64,000 nt of DNA from Chitinophagaceae bacterium (GTDB lineage: Bacteria; Bacteroidota; Bacteroidia; Chitinophagales; Chitinophagaceae), in contig JALNZE010000007.1 in NCBI GenBank assembly GCA_023229465.1, positions 1 to 64,000 on the forward strand. The letters run 5' to 3'. This document shows positions 60,960 through 64,000 of this stretch, in pieces (the stretch's first letter is position 1; each line of letters starts with the position of its first letter). Made by a program: the position numbers and the translations under genes. A model generated the notes under the pieces. That model did not search any database and had not been told where the DNA came from. It worked only from the letters and a program-made list of their open reading frames with translations.

Positions 60960-62870
60960 TCATTTCTTTCCCACTCTGCTGCGCAATTCGGTCAATGGCA
61001 TAGCAATCATTCTACCAACCGGTTTATTATCTTTATAAGTAATCACTTTTAACATAACAGCATCCTTAGGTGCGATTAATGGCTCAGTATACGTAGGATA
61101 GAATTTGTCTGGAAAACTATTGTCAAAACTGTAATGAATCGTTAGCGCTTCCACTTCTTTACCCAATTCTATTTTCAACTGGTTGCCGGCTGTTATGCTT
61201 GGAGTAAAAATCGGATCATACACACTTGGCGCATACTTCATTTCCGCTACATCAAAACGTTCGAAATGTTTTTCAACTCTGGCAAAAAAATGGTTCCAGT
61301 TTCTCTTTTCTTTAGGCGACCATAAAGCTTCCGCGATAGCAAACCCTCTTGGCCATGTCATATATTGCTGGTGACGCATATTATATACCTGTTCCGTCCA
61401 TAAATTGGCCTGTCCGCCTTTAATATACTTCGCTTCAACGCCATCCGGTACGGGTTCAAACGTGTATGCTTTATTTAAGCGAAGTGATGCATAGATATGC
61501 GGTTCCATAATTGGATCACTTTGCATGTAATCGAGGTAAGCAAAAGTAGTTGGGCTCATTACCACATCATGCTTCATTTTAGCCGCTTCAATACCTCCCT
61601 CCATGCCACGCCAGCTCATCACAGCGGCACTTGGGGCTAACCCACCTTCCAGAATTTCATCCCAACCCATGAATTTTTTTCCTTTTGACTCAACGATTTT
61701 TTCAAGTCTTTTTTCAAAATAGCTTTGTACTTCTTCCATATTTTTCAGGCCTTCCCTTTGCATCAGTTGCTTGATAGCTTCTGTTTTTTCCCAGTAATTT
61801 TTAGGACACTCATCTCCGCCAACATGTATATACTCGAATGGAAAAAGTTCAGCTACCTGTGTCATTACCTTATCCAGGAATTCATACACTTTCTCATTAG
61901 CCGGGCAAAGTGTATTATCCACTAAAGCAATGGGGGGCGCCCCTTTTGACCAATCCATGATTTCTTCGCCGGATCTTACACGATAGGTATTAGCTTCAGG
62001 TGTACAGGATAATTCAGGATAAGAAACGACTGCTGCCAGGCTATGTCCTGGCACATCTATTTCAGGTAAAATATTCACAAACCTGTCTTTGGCATATTTT
62101 ACCAGTTCTTTAATATCTTCCTGCGTATAAAACCCGCCATAATTATTAGGTTCCTCAGGTGTTGGCGCTGAAAATGTTCCAAAATAGCCTGTTTTCTTAA
62201 CGTTCCAGGCTCCTACTTCCGTTAATTTGGGTAGCCCCTTTATTTCAATGCGCCAGCCTTCATCATCCGTTAAATGCAGGTGCAGCAGATTATATTTGTA
62301 GCGTACCATATCATCAATAAACTGTTTTACTTCCGCCTTGGTGAAGAAATGGCGCGATACATCAAACATTAATCCACGCCAGCCAAATCGGGGTACATCA
62401 GTTATCTCTACTACAGGCGCCTCCCATTTTACATTTTTAATCAGTGATTTACTTTCGATTTCCTTGGGAAACAATTGTAAAAGGGATTGCACACCATAAA
62501 ATAATCCGGCAGGTTTCTCCGCGGTGATAACGATATTTTTTGCATTTACCAATAAATGATACCCTTCTTCCCCGATAGTATCTTCTTTTCTTTTTCCCAA
62601 TACTAAACGGATAGTTGCATTAGGCGCCGTTGTACTAACCAAAACATTCCTGCCTGTTGCAACAGAAAAGCGATCTTTCAATACGGCAATTACCTGTTTT
62701 AACGCCGGCTGAGAACCTGCTTCAATCATTACACTGGAGGGCAGGATGAAAGTGCCGGAACCTTGTTTGATAGAAACGGGTTCAGGAATGATAGCAATGT
62801 GTTTTTTGATGGGCTGTGCATAAGTTAGCAGGCAAATAAAAATGCCAATAAGGGTGGCTGTTTTTTTCAT
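60960..62870 (-). CDS. Beta-N-acetylhexosaminidase, GH20
   Basis: The 636-residue enzyme removes terminal N-acetyl-glucosamine or -galactosamine residues. It has a signal peptide (MKKTATLIGIFICLLTYAQ), an N-terminal GH20b domain, and the GH20 barrel beginning RFGWRGLMFDVSRHFF with the catalytic Asp-Glu pair near residue 351 in HVGGDECPKNYW, plus AVMSWRGMEGG and GGQANLWTEQV. It likely works in the periplasm or at the surface on chitin-type or host glycans, or in peptidoglycan turnover. No SusCD pair is nearby. Confidence 0.95.
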   Translation of the reverse strand: MKKTATLIGIFICLLTYAQPIKKHIAIIPEPVSIKQGSGTFILPSSVMIEAGSQPALKQVIAVLKDRFSVATGRNVLVSTTAPNATIRLVLGKRKEDTIGEEGYHLLVNAKNIVITAEKPAGLFYGVQSLLQLFPKEIESKSLIKNVKWEAPVVEITDVPRFGWRGLMFDVSRHFFTKAEVKQFIDDMVRYKYNLLHLHLTDDEGWRIEIKGLPKLTEVGAWNVKKTGYFGTFSAPTPEEPNNYGGFYTQEDIKELVKYAKDRFVNILPEIDVPGHSLAAVVSYPELSCTPEANTYRVRSGEEIMDWSKGAPPIALVDNTLCPANEKVYEFLDKVMTQVAELFPFEYIHVGGDECPKNYWEKTEAIKQLMQREGLKNMEEVQSYFEKRLEKIVESKGKKFMGWDEILEGGLAPSAAVMSWRGMEGGIEAAKMKHDVVMSPTTFAYLDYMQSDPIMEPHIYASLRLNKAYTFEPVPDGVEAKYIKGGQANLWTEQVYNMRHQQYMTWPRGFAIAEALWSPKEKRNWNHFFARVEKHFERFDVAEMKYAPSVYDPIFTPSITAGNQLKIELGKEVEALTIHYSFDNSFPDKFYPTYTEPLIAPKDAVMLKVITYKDNKPVGRMIAMPLTELRSRVGKK

Positions 62871-62987
62871 GGATCAATCGTTTTTTTAATGTGCTTGGTT
62901 TATAAAGCAAGTTCTAAAGTTATTATTTAAAAAGTAGACTATTCGTTTGAAACTAAGTATTAAAGAGGCTGATTTTACTATCCCGGT

Positions 62988-64000
62988 TTATTTTAAAATT
63001 TTATGAACGATGTATTCTCCCACTTTTTTACCCTGATCGGCGCCAACATTCACACCAGTCATGTAATGAATACCACCGTAAACCCTGCTAATAGAGGCCT
63101 CAGCCGCGGCCTCGTGAAATGAATTAAAATGCCTTTGCATACCAATATACCTAAGGTCACTGGTATCCTGAAACGCAAACTTATCACCATATAAACGTGT
63201 TAACGCGGTTGCGGCAGATGCAGTGATAGAACTATGCCCACTTGTATATTCAGGGAAAGGAGGTGTTTGTAAATAGGGTGTCCAGCCTTTATCAATGAAT
63301 TCATTAATCACTGTAACCGGACGAATGACACTACTCCGATATTTCTCGTCCCAACAAGAAATAAAAGCATCGTATAAAGCCACCGCTGTCATAACATACC
63401 CCTGAGCGGTTTTCGCTGCATCCGCTTTGGATTCCTTCGCGGCTATAGCTGCAATACCCATCCAGTGACCACCTGGTGTAATTTTTTTATTGCCAAACAT
63501 CATGTGCCCGGAATGCTCAATCACGAATGGATTATCATCCCAATATTTTGCAATTATTTTTTGCTCATCACTCAACCCTTTACCTACCGTATACACTTCT
63601 TTTGCTCCTTTAAAGAAAACACTATTCGTATCAGTACTATAAACCGGTGGGCGAACGGGTATAAACTGAGAGGCAGAATCTAATACCATTGGTTTCATGG
63701 TATTCCAACACCATTCCACTCCATCCAGGTAATCAGGAGGTGTGGGACGCCATTTACCAGGATCATTGCTACCCAGGTATTTTGGTTTGCCCCTTGATAG
63801 CAGGTAACCATCACCCATCGCTCTGGCTAAAACGGTATTTCCAATGGAATCTCCAAATGCTATGGAACGGTTATACGTTTCTTCGTCTAAAGATTTTTTA
63901 AACTTTTCCAGTGTAGTATTTTCATATGGCTTAAGTGAGTCCAGGGAAAAGACTACCTTATGCACTACCGTAAAAAAAGCCCTGGTGGCCGCTAAAGCAA
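62988..64000 (-). CDS. Vanadium-haloperoxidase / PAP2-type protein (partial)
   Basis: The reading frame stays open to the right edge of the window (translating ALAATRAFFTVVHKVVF), so the 5' end is missing. Visible residues match vanadium-dependent haloperoxidase relatives in the PAP2 superfamily: KYRSSVIRP (Lys-x6-Arg-Pro), PEYTSGHSS (Ser-Gly-His) and SRVYGGIHY (Ser-Arg-x4-Gly-x-His). In this Bacteroidota lineage many members are lipoproteins with acid-phosphatase-like activity, so substrate and metal use remain open. A GTG inside the frame is not a credible start. Confidence 0.9.
   Translation of the reverse strand, partial: ALAATRAFFTVVHKVVFSLDSLKPYENTTLEKFKKSLDEETYNRSIAFGDSIGNTVLARAMGDGYLLSRGKPKYLGSNDPGKWRPTPPDYLDGVEWCWNTMKPMVLDSASQFIPVRPPVYSTDTNSVFFKGAKEVYTVGKGLSDEQKIIAKYWDDNPFVIEHSGHMMFGNKKITPGGHWMGIAAIAAKESKADAAKTAQGYVMTAVALYDAFISCWDEKYRSSVIRPVTVINEFIDKGWTPYLQTPPFPEYTSGHSSITASAATALTRLYGDKFAFQDTSDLRYIGMQRHFNSFHEAAAEASISRVYGGIHYMTGVNVGADQGKKVGEYIVHKILK

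Overview
The window reads as chromosomal DNA from a member of the Bacteroidota, most likely close to the Chitinophagaceae. Supporting signs are a type IX secretion C-terminal sorting domain, OmpA with TSP3 calcium repeats, many small lipoproteins and outer-membrane barrels, a fused DAHP synthase/chorismate mutase, promoters resembling the Bacteroidota -7 element TAnnTTTG, and few clear Shine-Dalgarno sequences. It is mostly core metabolism. I found no rRNA, tRNA, CRISPR array, transposase or phage module. The last gene runs off the right edge.

Layout: 0.2-5.4 kb holds two small barrel proteins and an ECF sigma operon (sigma, membrane-anchored partner, LVIVD-repeat lipoprotein), all on the minus strand. 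5.5-9 kb has an SRPBCC protein, an ABC-2 permease and SppA. 9.1-12.6 kb (plus) has folK, a deoxynucleoside kinase, an MFS transporter and a TAT-type metallo-beta-lactamase-fold protein. 12.6-17.1 kb has a YkgJ-type cysteine-cluster protein, a subtilisin-like T9SS protease broken by a frameshift, and two lipoproteins. 17.4-27.6 kb has gcvP, an HTH regulator, a dienelactone hydrolase, an alcohol dehydrogenase, an ABC-F ATPase, a bifunctional nuclease and ispE. 27.7-36.7 kb is a nitrogen-assimilation block: gltB, gltD, amt and an outer-membrane porin. 36.9-43.6 kb has plsC, priA, murB, ompA and a double RlpA-like protein.

43.7-53.7 kb (minus) is a nearly complete aromatic amino-acid supercluster: pheA, an aminotransferase, tyrA, a DEAD-box helicase, DAHP synthase/chorismate mutase, aroB, aroA, aroC and a DUF952 gene. 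Immediately upstream of pheA lies what looks like a full transcription attenuator: a promoter-like box, a 28-residue leader ORF with a run of nine Phe/Tyr codons, an antiterminator pairing, and a terminator that excludes it. This is the strongest discovery candidate here.

53.9-64 kb has a small Asp-Ser-Thr-rich lipoprotein, a second ECF sigma factor followed 4 bp later by a protein that joins an anti-sigma-like N-terminus to a periplasmic trypsin-like protease, a sugar nucleotidyltransferase, a PLP-dependent deaminase, lipB, an RluD-family pseudouridine synthase, a GH20 hexosaminidase and a partial vanadium-haloperoxidase/PAP2 protein.

A second recurring theme is short arrays of degenerate 7- or 8-bp units. 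They sit at gene ends and just before start codons, and in three places they lie in frame inside conserved genes (gcvP twice, ispE once).
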